From NCBI GenBank assembly GCA_934796165.1, contig CAKVOU010000005.1:1-64000 (forward strand): a stretch of 64,000 nucleotides of DNA, read 5' to 3'. A program made the translations under genes and the position numbers. The stretch comes from an uncultured Eubacteriales bacterium. GTDB taxonomy: Bacteria > Bacillota > Clostridia > Oscillospirales > CAG-272. Under the pieces are notes generated by a model, which was not told where the DNA came from, made no database searches, and saw only the letters and a program-made list of their open reading frames with translations. Of this stretch, positions 34,979 through 43,367 are shown piece by piece (within the stretch, counting starts at the first letter, position 1; every line of letters starts with the position of its first letter).

Positions 34979-35585
34979 ACGGGAGTTTTCGGACGCGCTC
35001 CGACGTGAGCTGAACGGGTACCCGACAGAAGAAGTCGAGCGGTCGGTTTCGTTTTATGAGGAAATGATCGATGACCGCGTGGAAAACGGAATGACGGAGG
35101 AAGCGGCGGTCGCGTCGCTCGGTTCCGTGGAAGAGATCGCAAAAAAGCTCCGGGAGGAGATGCCGATCACGGCGATCGTCCGGAACCGGGTGCAGAATAC
35201 CTATGAAAAGCAGAAGAAAAAGACGGGCGGATCGGCGCTTCCGTGGATTCTTCTTGCCGTGGTACTCAGCCCGGTCTGGATCCCGCTTGCGATTACTGTG
35301 CTTGCTGTCTGGTTTGCGATTCTCGTTGCGGCGGTTGCTATTGTTGTTGCCGTATTCTGTACCGTGGTCGGATTACTGTTTGCCGCGGGGGCTTGCCTTG
35401 TCGCTCTCATCATGGCGGCGGGGACGGTCGGTCCCGGCGGGACCCTGTTCGGGGTCGGCTCGGTGCTGGTCTGTATCGGCGTGTCCATTCTTTTGTTCTG
35501 GGCGGCGATCGGAATCGGGAAAGCCCTGTATACAGGCATCCGCGCCCTGTTCCGTGCCATCAAGCGCGGGCTGTCGCGCAAATAA
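34962..35585 (+). CDS. HAAS-domain (DUF1700-like) membrane protein
   Basis: 207 aa. The HAAS signalling domain lies at ~1-65 (KREFSDALRRELNGYPTEEVERSVSFYEEMIDDRVENG...EEAAVASLGSVEEIAKKL). Three to four transmembrane helices follow (~90-185), and the end is basic. The start at 34962 inside the end of padR is favoured by homology and by GGAAG upstream; an ATG nine bases later is an alternative. Members pair with PadR regulators and DUF4097 proteins, probably in sensing the envelope state. Confidence 0.9.
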   Translation: MKQMNKREFSDALRRELNGYPTEEVERSVSFYEEMIDDRVENGMTEEAAVASLGSVEEIAKKLREEMPITAIVRNRVQNTYEKQKKKTGGSALPWILLAVVLSPVWIPLAITVLAVWFAILVAAVAIVVAVFCTVVGLLFAAGACLVALIMAAGTVGPGGTLFGVGSVLVCIGVSILLFWAAIGIGKALYTGIRALFRAIKRGLSRK

Positions 35586-35630
35586 CGGGAAAATGCGGTT
35601 CTATGATATGACAGAAAGGGAGAAAATACT

Positions 35631-36701
35631 ATGAAAAAAGCATTGTATATCTGTCTCATCATTGCGGCAGTTCTGCTGGTCGCGGGTGGGGTGTGTATGA
35701 CGGTCGGATTTTTCCGGAACGGCGGATTTCCGTCATTCCCCGGAACGGGGTATGAGGAGAAGACTTTGACCTTCCCCAAGGAAGCCAAAGAGATCCGGAC
35801 CAATCTCGGAGTTCAGGACATCCTTGTAAAGCCGGGCGAGGACGATGAGATCCGCATCCGTTGGTTCGAGGCAGAGAACGAACCAATGCTTGTTGCCTCC
35901 TCGGACGGGATCGTGTCGGTCACCGACCCGAAGAAGGACGGTTTTCGTTTCTTTTGGGACTGGTTCTGGTATAAGGAAAAGAAACTGCTTGTGACAATTG
36001 AGCTTCCCGCGGGATTTTCGGGCAGCCTGTTGCTGGTCACCGATACCGGCAGTATTGAGGTACAGGGTGCACAGATTCCCGGCGAGGGACTGACGGTCCG
36101 GGCATCGACCGGATCGGTAAAGATCACGGATTGCGCATTTGCGTCGGCGGAAATCCGGGCGACGACCGGCGAAACGGAGCTGGAAAACGTGACCGTCGGC
36201 GCGAAAGAGGGGACGACCGGGGCTCTCCGGATCGCTGTGGAGACGGGGGAGATTTCCTGCCGGAACGTTACGGCAAAAGACACAGAACTTTCCGCGTCCA
36301 CCGGTAAGACGGAGACGGAAGACCTCAACTGTACCTCGTTTTCCTCCGTTACTTCGACCGGAGAGCAGTCGCATACCCGCCTTACAGTGACGGGCGATGC
36401 GGAGATCCGGGTAACGACCGGAGACGTGGAGACGGACACCCTGACCGCCGGCGGCGCGCTCCGCGTCACCTCCACGACGGGTTCGCAGTCGCTTCACGGC
36501 ATCCGCGCGGGCGTGTCGATCTGGCTGGAGGCAACGACCGGCAGCATCCGCGGCTCGCTCCGCGGAACGGAAAATTACTATGCAAAAGACTGCTCCTCCG
36601 GGACCGGGAATATGCGTCTGCCGCAGTTTGCAGCAGGGGGAACGGTGCCTCTGACTGTCCGTACCACGACCGGCAGCATCCGGCTGGATGCCGCAGACTG
36701 A
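35631..36701 (+). CDS. DUF4097 beta-strand repeat protein (adhesin-like)
   Basis: 356 aa. One N-terminal transmembrane or signal segment (~5-25) is followed by a long beta-rich region with recurring units such as ASTGSVKITDCAF, TTGETELENVTV, ETGEISCRNVTA and TTGSIRLDAA. This is the DUF4097 right-handed beta-helix-like repeat. It is probably exposed outside the membrane, with unknown ligand. Third gene of the PadR operon, 45 bp after the HAAS gene. Confidence 0.9.
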   Translation: MKKALYICLIIAAVLLVAGGVCMTVGFFRNGGFPSFPGTGYEEKTLTFPKEAKEIRTNLGVQDILVKPGEDDEIRIRWFEAENEPMLVASSDGIVSVTDPKKDGFRFFWDWFWYKEKKLLVTIELPAGFSGSLLLVTDTGSIEVQGAQIPGEGLTVRASTGSVKITDCAFASAEIRATTGETELENVTVGAKEGTTGALRIAVETGEISCRNVTAKDTELSASTGKTETEDLNCTSFSSVTSTGEQSHTRLTVTGDAEIRVTTGDVETDTLTAGGALRVTSTTGSQSLHGIRAGVSIWLEATTGSIRGSLRGTENYYAKDCSSGTGNMRLPQFAAGGTVPLTVRTTTGSIRLDAAD

Positions 36702-36919
36702 CAGGGAAACGGGAATCTGTGACCGGTGTCCGCGGAACCGAACGGTGTTACCGAAGTTCCCGTAGAGGTGTGGGCTTCGACCGCCCTCCGGGATCAGGCA
36801 GTGTGACCGGCGACAGCACCTGCGTCCTGAAATCACGGACGACTTCTCCCCGGCAATTGCCGGCGGTATTCAGCCCGAGTACCCGGAAAAAGCCGGGGTA
36901 CCGGGTTCCCTCAATCAAA

Positions 36920-36950
36920 AAAAGAGCCGTCCCCGCGGGCGGCTCTTTTC
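36920..36950 (+). terminator. Terminator after the PadR/HAAS/DUF4097 operon
   Basis: Stem AGAGCCGTCC (36923-36932) with GGGCGGCTCT (36937-36946), loop CCGC, followed by TTTTCC. It lies 220 bp after the DUF4097 stop. The stretch between shows no gene. Confidence 0.8.
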
Positions 36951-37048
36951 CGTTCGGACCGGATCCGGGTTCCGGAGAGTCCTTTCGCAGGTGCCGCAAA
37001 AATATTTTTCAAATTTCGGAAAAAAGTCTGGGAAATTCCGCCGGGATA

Positions 37049-37057
37049 TGGTATACT
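37049..37057 (+). promoter_or_regulatory. Extended -10 promoter of the DUF4358-SGNH/MBOAT/DHHW operon
   Basis: TGG-TATACT (37049-37057) is an extended -10. No good -35 is visible. It is 92 bp before the first start codon. Confidence 0.5.
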
Positions 37058-37148
37058 ATATTCAGTTGCCGGAAAACGGGGAAGTACCCCCGCCGGCGTT
37101 ACACGGCGCGTGTCCGGGAAGCGGTGCGCGCGGATTTCGGAGGCGGAT

Positions 37149-38348
37149 ATGAAACGGATCATTTCGGGTATTCTGGCGATTGCCATGTGTCTTCTTTCCC
37201 TGCTCGCGCTGACTTTTTGCGCGCCAAAGGACAAGCCGCTCACGCTCGGCGCGGGACAGATGGTCAACGGGATTCTGAAGGTCGGCGGATATGCCTCTCC
37301 CGATTGCCTTGCCGTCAAAGGCGACGGTGTGTGGGAGCGCCAGTTTGACGCGTATTACGGGATTTCGCCCGATCTCGTCTCGGACGGCGCACTCGCGTAT
37401 GCGTCCGGGCTTTCCGCCGATGAGATCTCCTGCCTTGTTGCAAGGGACGCAAAGGACGTGGCGACTCTGGAAAAGGCTCTCACCGATCACGTGGACCGCG
37501 AGTATCAGAACTACGTCAAATACGACGCGCACGAGGCAAGCAAGCTGAAAAGCGCAAAAACGGCTACATACGGCAGGTATGTGTTTCTCATTGTCTCCGA
37601 CGATGTGTCGGAGATGCTGGAAACGCTGAAAAAGCTCGTCAAGGATCCCGCGACGGTACCCGCATACACCCCTGTGACCGACACCGGATCGGACCAGCCG
37701 ACTGAAACCGAAACGACGTTGGACGGCTATGACTATTCAAAGCCCGTTCCGGAAAACAAAAAGGCGGAGCTTGCCGCATGGGAAGCGGGAACGCTCTTTA
37801 TCGGCGACTCCCGGCTGTATGGTCTGACCTACTACCTCGGACTCGATCTCTATCGCTCCTACGCGTTTGAGAGCCTCAGCATCAACGGCATCGAGACCAA
37901 GAAGCTCGTCAAAGGGGACGGCGGCGACATCACCATCGCCGAGGCGGTGAAAAAGAACAACGGATTTACCCGTTGCTATCTCATGTTCGGCATCAACGAG
38001 CTGAGCTGGGCGAACTCCGAGAGCTTCCGCAATTCTTACCGCACCCTGATCGACACGGTGCGTGCGGCGAACCCCGACGCGGAGATTTACCTGATGGCGG
38101 TTTATCCCGTGGAGGAAGCCGCCGTGAAGAACTACAAGAACGTGTTCACCAATGCAAATATCCGCGCGGTCAACAAGACGCTCCTCGACCTTGCCGAAGA
38201 AAAGCAGGTCTATTACCTTGACAGCTTCGAGGCGCTGGAGGAAAACGGCGGGCTTCCGTCGGAGTCTACCAACGACGGCATTCATGTCGGCAAGGGACTG
38301 AGCCGCCAGTTGCTCAATTATATTCTGTCGCATACCGTAAAACACTGA
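37149..38348 (+). CDS. DUF4358 plus SGNH/GDSL hydrolase fusion, exported
   Basis: 399 aa. An N-terminal signal or anchor (~1-22) is followed by a DUF4358-like domain (~30-180; ISPDLVSDGALAYASGLSADEISCLVARD). An acidic Thr-rich linker comes next (~175-205), then an SGNH hydrolase domain (~210-399). Block I is FIGDSRLYGL (Ser nucleophile), block III is MFGINELSW, and block V is DGIHVG (Asp/His). The start at 37149 has GGAGG at 6 nt; the frame is open further upstream but without a better site. With the MBOAT and DHHW genes behind it, it looks like part of a surface polysaccharide O-acyl transfer system, as AlgJ/AlgX-type SGNH proteins are. Confidence 0.88.
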   Translation: MKRIISGILAIAMCLLSLLALTFCAPKDKPLTLGAGQMVNGILKVGGYASPDCLAVKGDGVWERQFDAYYGISPDLVSDGALAYASGLSADEISCLVARDAKDVATLEKALTDHVDREYQNYVKYDAHEASKLKSAKTATYGRYVFLIVSDDVSEMLETLKKLVKDPATVPAYTPVTDTGSDQPTETETTLDGYDYSKPVPENKKAELAAWEAGTLFIGDSRLYGLTYYLGLDLYRSYAFESLSINGIETKKLVKGDGGDITIAEAVKKNNGFTRCYLMFGINELSWANSESFRNSYRTLIDTVRAANPDAEIYLMAVYPVEEAAVKNYKNVFTNANIRAVNKTLLDLAEEKQVYYLDSFEALEENGGLPSESTNDGIHVGKGLSRQLLNYILSHTVKH

Positions 38349-38377
38349 TCTAAATACGCGAAGGGAAGTGATGTACT

Positions 38378-39796
38378 ATCGTATTCAGCAGTCTGTTGTT
38401 CCTTTGCGTATTTCTGCCCGCGGTGCTGATCCTCTATTACCTCTGCCCGAGAAAGTTCCGCAATCTTTTGCTCCTTGCCGTCAGCCTTCTGTTTTACGCG
38501 TGGGGTGAGCCGGTCTATATTCTGCTCATGCTCTTCACCATCGCGGTGGACTATGCGTCGGGGCTTCTCATTGATTTATTCAAAAGACGGGAAAAGCAGG
38601 GGCTTGCCCGGGCGACCCTCATTGTGACGGTCGTCATCAATCTCGGGCTGCTCGGCTTCTTCAAGTACACGGATTTTCTGATCGGTGCCATTGATTCCCT
38701 GACGGGGCTTGGGCTGGGACTGCTCCGCATCGCTCTGCCGATCGGCATTTCCTTCTATACCTTCCAGACGCTTTCCTATACCATCGACGTCTATTGGGGC
38801 AATGTCCGCGTGCAGAAGAATCCCATTGATTTTGCCATGTTCGTGACCTTCTTCCCCCAACTTATCGCGGGACCGATCGTCCGCTACTCTGACATTGAAA
38901 ATGAGCTTTCCGGAAGAAAAGAGAACCCCGAACAGTTCGTCCGCGGCGTGTTCCGCTTCCTGGTGGGGCTTGGCAAAAAAGTGATTCTTGCCGACCGCAT
39001 CGGTGCGGTGTTTGAAGCAATTTCAAAGTACGACACGGGAGAGCTCACCACTGTCATGGCGTGGACGGGTGCGCTTGCCTTCATGTTCCAGATCTATTTT
39101 GACTTTTCCGGTTATTCGGATATGGCAATCGGCATGGGGCAGATGTTCGGCTTTACCTTCCCCGAAAACTTCGATTATCCGTATGAGGCGACCAGCATCA
39201 CGGATTTCTGGCGGCGCTGGCACATGACGCTCTCCGGCTGGTTCCGCGAATACCTGTATATCCCGCTCGGCGGTAACCGCAAAGGAAAGGCGCGGCAGAT
39301 CCTCAATCTGTTCATCGTCTGGGCACTGACGGGACTCTGGCATGGCGCGGACTGGAATTTTCTCCTCTGGGGGCTGTATTTCTTCTTCATTCTGTTCCTT
39401 GAGAAAACGTTTCTGCTCAAGTTGCTTGACAAATGTCCGAAGTTTGTCCGGCATCTCTATTCATTTTTGCTGATTCTGTTCGGCTGGGTGATCTTCTCGG
39501 TTTCGGATCTGCCCGAAATGGGTGCATGGTTTGCCGCAATGTTCGGTTTCGGAGCCGGCTTCTCTTCGGGAATGTCGTGGTATTATCTCGTGACAAGACT
39601 TGCCCTCTTTGTCCTTCTTGCGATCGGCTCGACGCACTATCCGGCAAAATTCGCGGAATGGCTTGTGGATCGCTTGAAGCTGTCCGAGAATGCAAAAGTG
39701 GTCGTCCGCGCTGTCTTTTCCTTCGCGCTTCTTTTCCCCTCTGTGATGCTCCTCGTGTCGGACAGCTACAGCCCGTTCCTGTATTTCCGGTTTTAA
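38378..39796 (+). CDS. MBOAT-family O-acyltransferase (AlgI/DltB-like), probable AUC start
   Basis: 472 aa if started at ATC 38378. It is a multi-pass membrane acyltransferase (about ten segments) that moves acyl groups across the membrane for cell-surface glycan acylation. Motifs include LPIGISFYTFQTLSYTIDVY, FFPQLIAGPIVRY, FWRRWHMTLSGWFREYLYIPLGGN, and the catalytic His in TGLWHGADWNF. Relatives start MVFSSLLFLF; here the frame reads VFSSLLFLC directly after an ATC codon at 38378, with GGGAAG about 10 nt upstream and no in-frame ATG or GTG. A TTG at 38396 is the first ordinary start but would delete the conserved VFSSL and has no ribosome-binding site. Confidence 0.9.
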   Translation: MVFSSLLFLCVFLPAVLILYYLCPRKFRNLLLLAVSLLFYAWGEPVYILLMLFTIAVDYASGLLIDLFKRREKQGLARATLIVTVVINLGLLGFFKYTDFLIGAIDSLTGLGLGLLRIALPIGISFYTFQTLSYTIDVYWGNVRVQKNPIDFAMFVTFFPQLIAGPIVRYSDIENELSGRKENPEQFVRGVFRFLVGLGKKVILADRIGAVFEAISKYDTGELTTVMAWTGALAFMFQIYFDFSGYSDMAIGMGQMFGFTFPENFDYPYEATSITDFWRRWHMTLSGWFREYLYIPLGGNRKGKARQILNLFIVWALTGLWHGADWNFLLWGLYFFFILFLEKTFLLKLLDKCPKFVRHLYSFLLILFGWVIFSVSDLPEMGAWFAAMFGFGAGFSSGMSWYYLVTRLALFVLLAIGSTHYPAKFAEWLVDRLKLSENAKVVVRAVFSFALLFPSVMLLVSDSYSPFLYFRF

Positions 39797-39811
39797 GGGG
39801 GTGACGAAGAT

Positions 39812-41032
39812 ATGGATGAAAAGCAAAAAATGCCGAAAAAAGACGAAAACGCCCCCGCCATGGGAAACAAGCCTTTGTCAAACCGGACCGGACGCATTTA
39901 TCTGTGCGTCGCCGTTCTGTTTGTCTTAATGCTTACCGTCATGGGAACGCTCATTTTCGCGCTTCCGCACAAATCGTACTCCGAAAACGAAAACAGGGAA
40001 CTGAAGCAGTTTCCCACCCCAAAATGGAGCACCATCCTCTCCGGCGAATGGCAGGGAAAACTTGCTGATTTCCTGACCGATCAGTTCCCGGGGCGGGACT
40101 ATCTGACTGCCGCGTCGTCTGCAGCCCTCCGCGGAGCGGGCATCCGCGATATTTCCGGCGCGTTTGTCGGGAAAGACGGATACTACTTTGAAATGACCAC
40201 CGAACAGGCGTTTGACCGGGAGCGGTTCCGCATGAATCTGCTTTCGATCGAGCGGTTTGCCAAGGCGTATCCGGAGATTGACATGACGGTCCTGCTCGCA
40301 CCCGACGCCGGCGTGATCTTACCCGAAAAACTCCCCACGTTTGCCGAGATGTACGACGCGGACAAGAGCTACCGCACGGCAGAAGAGCTTCTTCCGGATG
40401 CGACCGTCATTGATCTGCGCGACGCCCTGATCGGAGCCAAGAACGAGGGTCAGCTTTACTACCGTACCGATCACCACTGGACGACGCTCGGCGCGTACTA
40501 CGCCTACCGTGCCTACATGATCTCGCGGGGAGAGACGCCCGACAGCTACGAGTCCTTTTCTCCCGAAACCGTCACAGAGGAGTTCCTCGGAACGCTTTAT
40601 TCCAAGGTGCTGGACGCGTCAACGACTCCGGATCCCATTGAGATCATCCGCCTGCCCGATACACTGTCGGTGACGGAAAACGGCGGGGAGGCATCGGTCT
40701 ATCACATGGACGCGCTGGAAAAGAAGGACAAGTATACGGTGTTCTTCGGCGGCAACCCCGGCAAGGTTGTCATCCGCAATTCCGCGGTGAAAAACGGTAA
40801 GACCCTGCTTGTCTTCAAGGATTCCTTCGCAAACAGCATGGTTCCGTTCCTCACGGGTGAATATGAGAAGATCGTGATGATTGACCTGCGTTACTTCCGC
40901 CCGACGGGGAAAGAGGATCCCGTCACGGCACTGATGCGCGACGAGGGTGTGACCGAGGTGCTGTTTCTCTATCAGCTTTCCGGTTTTTCCACCTTCGATA
41001 AACTGATATCCGCGCTGAAGGAGAGCCGCTGA
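39812..41032 (+). CDS. DHHW-family (AlgX/AlgJ-like) protein
   Basis: 406 aa. A basic cytoplasmic start precedes one transmembrane segment (~30-52), so most of the protein is extracytoplasmic. The signature DHHWTTLGAYYAY is at residues 220-232, and KDSFANSMVPFL near 335 supplies the SGNH-like Ser. These proteins act with MBOAT partners, taking the acyl group outside the cell and placing it on a glycan (known for AlgJ/AlgX, inferred here). It is 15 bp after the MBOAT gene. Confidence 0.92.
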   Translation: MDEKQKMPKKDENAPAMGNKPLSNRTGRIYLCVAVLFVLMLTVMGTLIFALPHKSYSENENRELKQFPTPKWSTILSGEWQGKLADFLTDQFPGRDYLTAASSAALRGAGIRDISGAFVGKDGYYFEMTTEQAFDRERFRMNLLSIERFAKAYPEIDMTVLLAPDAGVILPEKLPTFAEMYDADKSYRTAEELLPDATVIDLRDALIGAKNEGQLYYRTDHHWTTLGAYYAYRAYMISRGETPDSYESFSPETVTEEFLGTLYSKVLDASTTPDPIEIIRLPDTLSVTENGGEASVYHMDALEKKDKYTVFFGGNPGKVVIRNSAVKNGKTLLVFKDSFANSMVPFLTGEYEKIVMIDLRYFRPTGKEDPVTALMRDEGVTEVLFLYQLSGFSTFDKLISALKESR

Positions 41033-41040
41033 ATTCCAAA

Positions 41041-41082
41041 CAAAACTCCGGGACGACCGCATGCGACCGTCCCGGAGTTTTG
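41041..41082 (+). terminator. Terminator after the DHHW gene
   Basis: Stem CAAAACTCCGGGAC (41041-41054) with GTCCCGGAGTTTTG (41069-41082), further pairing in the loop, then TATTCGGTTTTG. Confidence 0.92.
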
Positions 41083-41104
41083 TATTCGGTTTTGTTTTCC
41101 CGTT

Positions 41105-41155
41105 CGCCCCGCCGCCGGATCCCCGCTCCGCGGGTGCCCCGCCGGCAGGCGGGGC
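41105..41155. repeat. REP-like palindromic element, copy 2
   Basis: 51-bp nested inverted repeat, identical base for base to copy 3 at 41269-41319 and close to copy 1 at 19866-19915. Outer arms GCCCCGCC/GGCGGGGC, inner arms CCGC/GCGG. Confidence 0.9.
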
Positions 41156-41268
41156 GGTATTGTTCCTTTGCGACTGGCGACTTCCGCCCGCACCACGGGC
41201 ACTTTGTTTCAAAGATTTCAAGCCCTCGCACGAATCCCCGTGCCGGATCGCGGACTTCCGCCGCCTGT

Positions 41269-41319
41269 CGCCCCGCCGCCGGATCCCCGCTCCGCGGGTG
41301 CCCCGCCGGCAGGCGGGGC
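41269..41319. repeat. REP-like palindromic element, copy 3
   Basis: Identical to copy 2, in the same orientation 164 bp further on. The boxes GGCGACTTCCGCCCG (near 41169) and GCGGACTTCCGCCGCC (near 41250) precede it as they do copy 1. Confidence 0.9.
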
Positions 41320-41325
41320 TTCCGT

Positions 41326-42471
41326 TTATTTTCCCGGTTCCGCGATCTCCGCCGGAAGCGGCTCCTCCGGCACCTTGGTGACAGGAAGTATCACCCGGAA
41401 CGTCGAACCCTCGCCGGGCCCGGAATCCACTTCGATCTTCCCGCCGCACAGGTCCAGGATCCGCGCGACCAGCGTCAGCCCGATGCCGTTTCCTTCGGAG
41501 GCGTGCGAGCGGTCGCCCTGATAAAACTTGTCGAAAATGTGGGCGCGTACCTCGTCCGTCATGCCGCACCCCGTGTCGGTCACCGTGACGGTGACAAACT
41601 CCGGCGTCGTCCGGAGCCGGACGCTGACACTTCCGCCGCGCGGGGTAAACTTGATCGCGTTTCCGAGCAGATTGACCCACACACGGGACAGCATCTCCTC
41701 GTCAAAATAGTATTTCGCCTCGTCCAGCTCCACGTCGAGCTGAATCTCCTTACGCTCCCAGTCGCGTTCCAGAAGCAGAATGCACTCGCGGATCTGCTCG
41801 TCAAGAAAGAATTCGGTCTTTCCCGTCACGATCTGCTGATTCTCCAGCTTGGTCAGAAGCAGAACGTTGGTCGCCATCTTGGCAAGCCGGTCGGATTCCT
41901 GCACAATAATGTTCAGGTATTCCTTCTCCTGCTCCGGAGTCAGCCCGCCTGCCTGCAGCTGCTTTGCAAAACCGCGCACCGAAACGATCGGCGTCTTGAA
42001 CTCGTGGGAGAAATTGTTGATGAAATCATTGCGGAACATTTCAATGCCGTCCAGCTCCTTTGCCATTTGATTGAAGCTGCGCGTCAGCTCCGCCACCTCG
42101 CCGTTCCATTCCTCGCTCGGTTCCTCAATGCGCACTGAAAAGTTGCCCTTGGCGATCTCCTCCGTGCCGTATTTCAGCTCGCGGAGCGGCTGGAGGAACT
42201 TCTTGCTGAGCAGCGCCGACAGACAGGTTCCGACGATAATACTGGTCAGAAGTACGGCAATGACCGGCGCCGCCGGATCGAGCAGCAGGTGAAAGGACCC
42301 GGTCCCCCTCAGCGTCAGAATCAGAAACGCGGAAAACAGCCCCGCCGTAAGAAACAGAAACAGCACAAACAAAATCAGATTGATCCGGAGACTGCCGAGG
42401 TGAGAATGCTTTTTGCCGCACTCTTTTGCGTTGTTTTTTGCTTCTCTGTCCGCTTTGTCGCTTTTTTTCAT
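41326..42471 (-). CDS. HAMP-domain sensor histidine kinase
   Basis: 381 aa. Two transmembrane segments (~28-52 and ~65-90) have only a short loop between them, so it has little or no extracellular sensor domain. A HAMP domain (~90-145) follows, then the HisKA domain with H-box NFSHEFKTPI, and a HATPase domain with N box NLLGNAIKF, G1 DTGCGM and G2 GNGIGLTL. The start overlaps the stop of the response regulator gene by 4 bp. Confidence 0.95.
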   Translation of the reverse strand: MKKSDKADREAKNNAKECGKKHSHLGSLRINLILFVLFLFLTAGLFSAFLILTLRGTGSFHLLLDPAAPVIAVLLTSIIVGTCLSALLSKKFLQPLRELKYGTEEIAKGNFSVRIEEPSEEWNGEVAELTRSFNQMAKELDGIEMFRNDFINNFSHEFKTPIVSVRGFAKQLQAGGLTPEQEKEYLNIIVQESDRLAKMATNVLLLTKLENQQIVTGKTEFFLDEQIRECILLLERDWERKEIQLDVELDEAKYYFDEEMLSRVWVNLLGNAIKFTPRGGSVSVRLRTTPEFVTVTVTDTGCGMTDEVRAHIFDKFYQGDRSHASEGNGIGLTLVARILDLCGGKIEVDSGPGEGSTFRVILPVTKVPEEPLPAEIAEPGK

Positions 42472-43142
42472 GCAAGTGCCACCGCCTTGTATCCGAGTCC
42501 GCGCACGGTGATGATCTGAAAATCGGTGCTGTCGCGGAAACGCTCGCGCACGCGGGAAATGTGAACGTCCACCGTGCGCTCGTCGCTTTCGCTGTCCATA
42601 TCCCAGATCTCATCCATCAGCTGGCGGCGGGTGAAGATTTTGTTCTGATAGGATAAGAGCTTGAACAAAAGAAGGAATTCCTTTTGCGGAAGCTCCTGCG
42701 TTTTGTCTTCGGTCTTCACGGTGAAGGAATCATAAAGAAGCGTGGTCTTGCCGACCGTCAGCTTGCGCTCGTTGGCAATGCGTGCCCGGCGGAGCAGGGC
42801 GGCAATCCGGAGCACCATTTCCTCCTCATCCACAGGCTTGACCATGTAATCGTCTGTGCCTGCGATGAAGCCCCGGTGCTTGTCCGCGGGAGCTTCCTTT
42901 GCCGTGACCATGAGGATCGGCAGATTGCACCCGCAGCTGCGGAGCGTGCTTGTGAATTCGTAGCCGTCCATCCGCGGCATCATCACGTCAAGCACGATCA
43001 GGTCAATGTGGTGCTTGTCCAGTGCCTCGAGCGCATCCAGACCGTCTTCGGCGGTCGTGACCTCGTAATCGTGCCTTTTCAGGACGGCGGACATGAGTTT
43101 TCTCGTATTGGGGTCGTCTTCGACCACAAGAATCTGAAACAT
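42468..43142 (-). CDS. OmpR/PhoB-type response regulator
   Basis: 224 aa. The receiver domain (1-~115) has the acidic pair in VVEDDP, the phospho-acceptor Asp in IVLDVMMP, and Lys in MVKPVD. The winged-helix DNA-binding domain (~130-224) ends in TRRQLMDEIW...RTVDVHISRVRERF...ITVRGLGYKA. The start at 43142 (MFQILVVEDD) follows GGAGGAAA; the frame is open upstream but this start matches the family. It partners the kinase that follows. A TATAAT -10-like box lies at 43183-43188 on the minus strand. Confidence 0.95.
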   Translation of the reverse strand: MFQILVVEDDPNTRKLMSAVLKRHDYEVTTAEDGLDALEALDKHHIDLIVLDVMMPRMDGYEFTSTLRSCGCNLPILMVTAKEAPADKHRGFIAGTDDYMVKPVDEEEMVLRIAALLRRARIANERKLTVGKTTLLYDSFTVKTEDKTQELPQKEFLLLFKLLSYQNKIFTRRQLMDEIWDMDSESDERTVDVHISRVRERFRDSTDFQIITVRGLGYKAVALA

Positions 43143-43367
43143 AGATCGGTTTCCTCCGTTTCTGCTTCGGTTTACTGACCCTATTATATCTGAACTCCGT
43201 GAACTAAATGTTAACGATCGGAAGGAGGGCAGCCTCCGTAAAAAAACATACATCGGGCAGGAACAATTCCGGGACTGTATCGTCAGAAAGTATGGAATGA
43301 CAGGATCGTTCCATATGTAAGCCCCGGGGAGTCCGGATGTATCATCCGCAAGAAAAGGAGATTGACT

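Noticed and set aside
37149..38348. Lipoprotein anchor on the DUF4358-SGNH protein
   Set aside because: The Cys in LTFCAP lacks a small residue at -1, so a lipobox is unlikely; a signal or membrane anchor is preferred.
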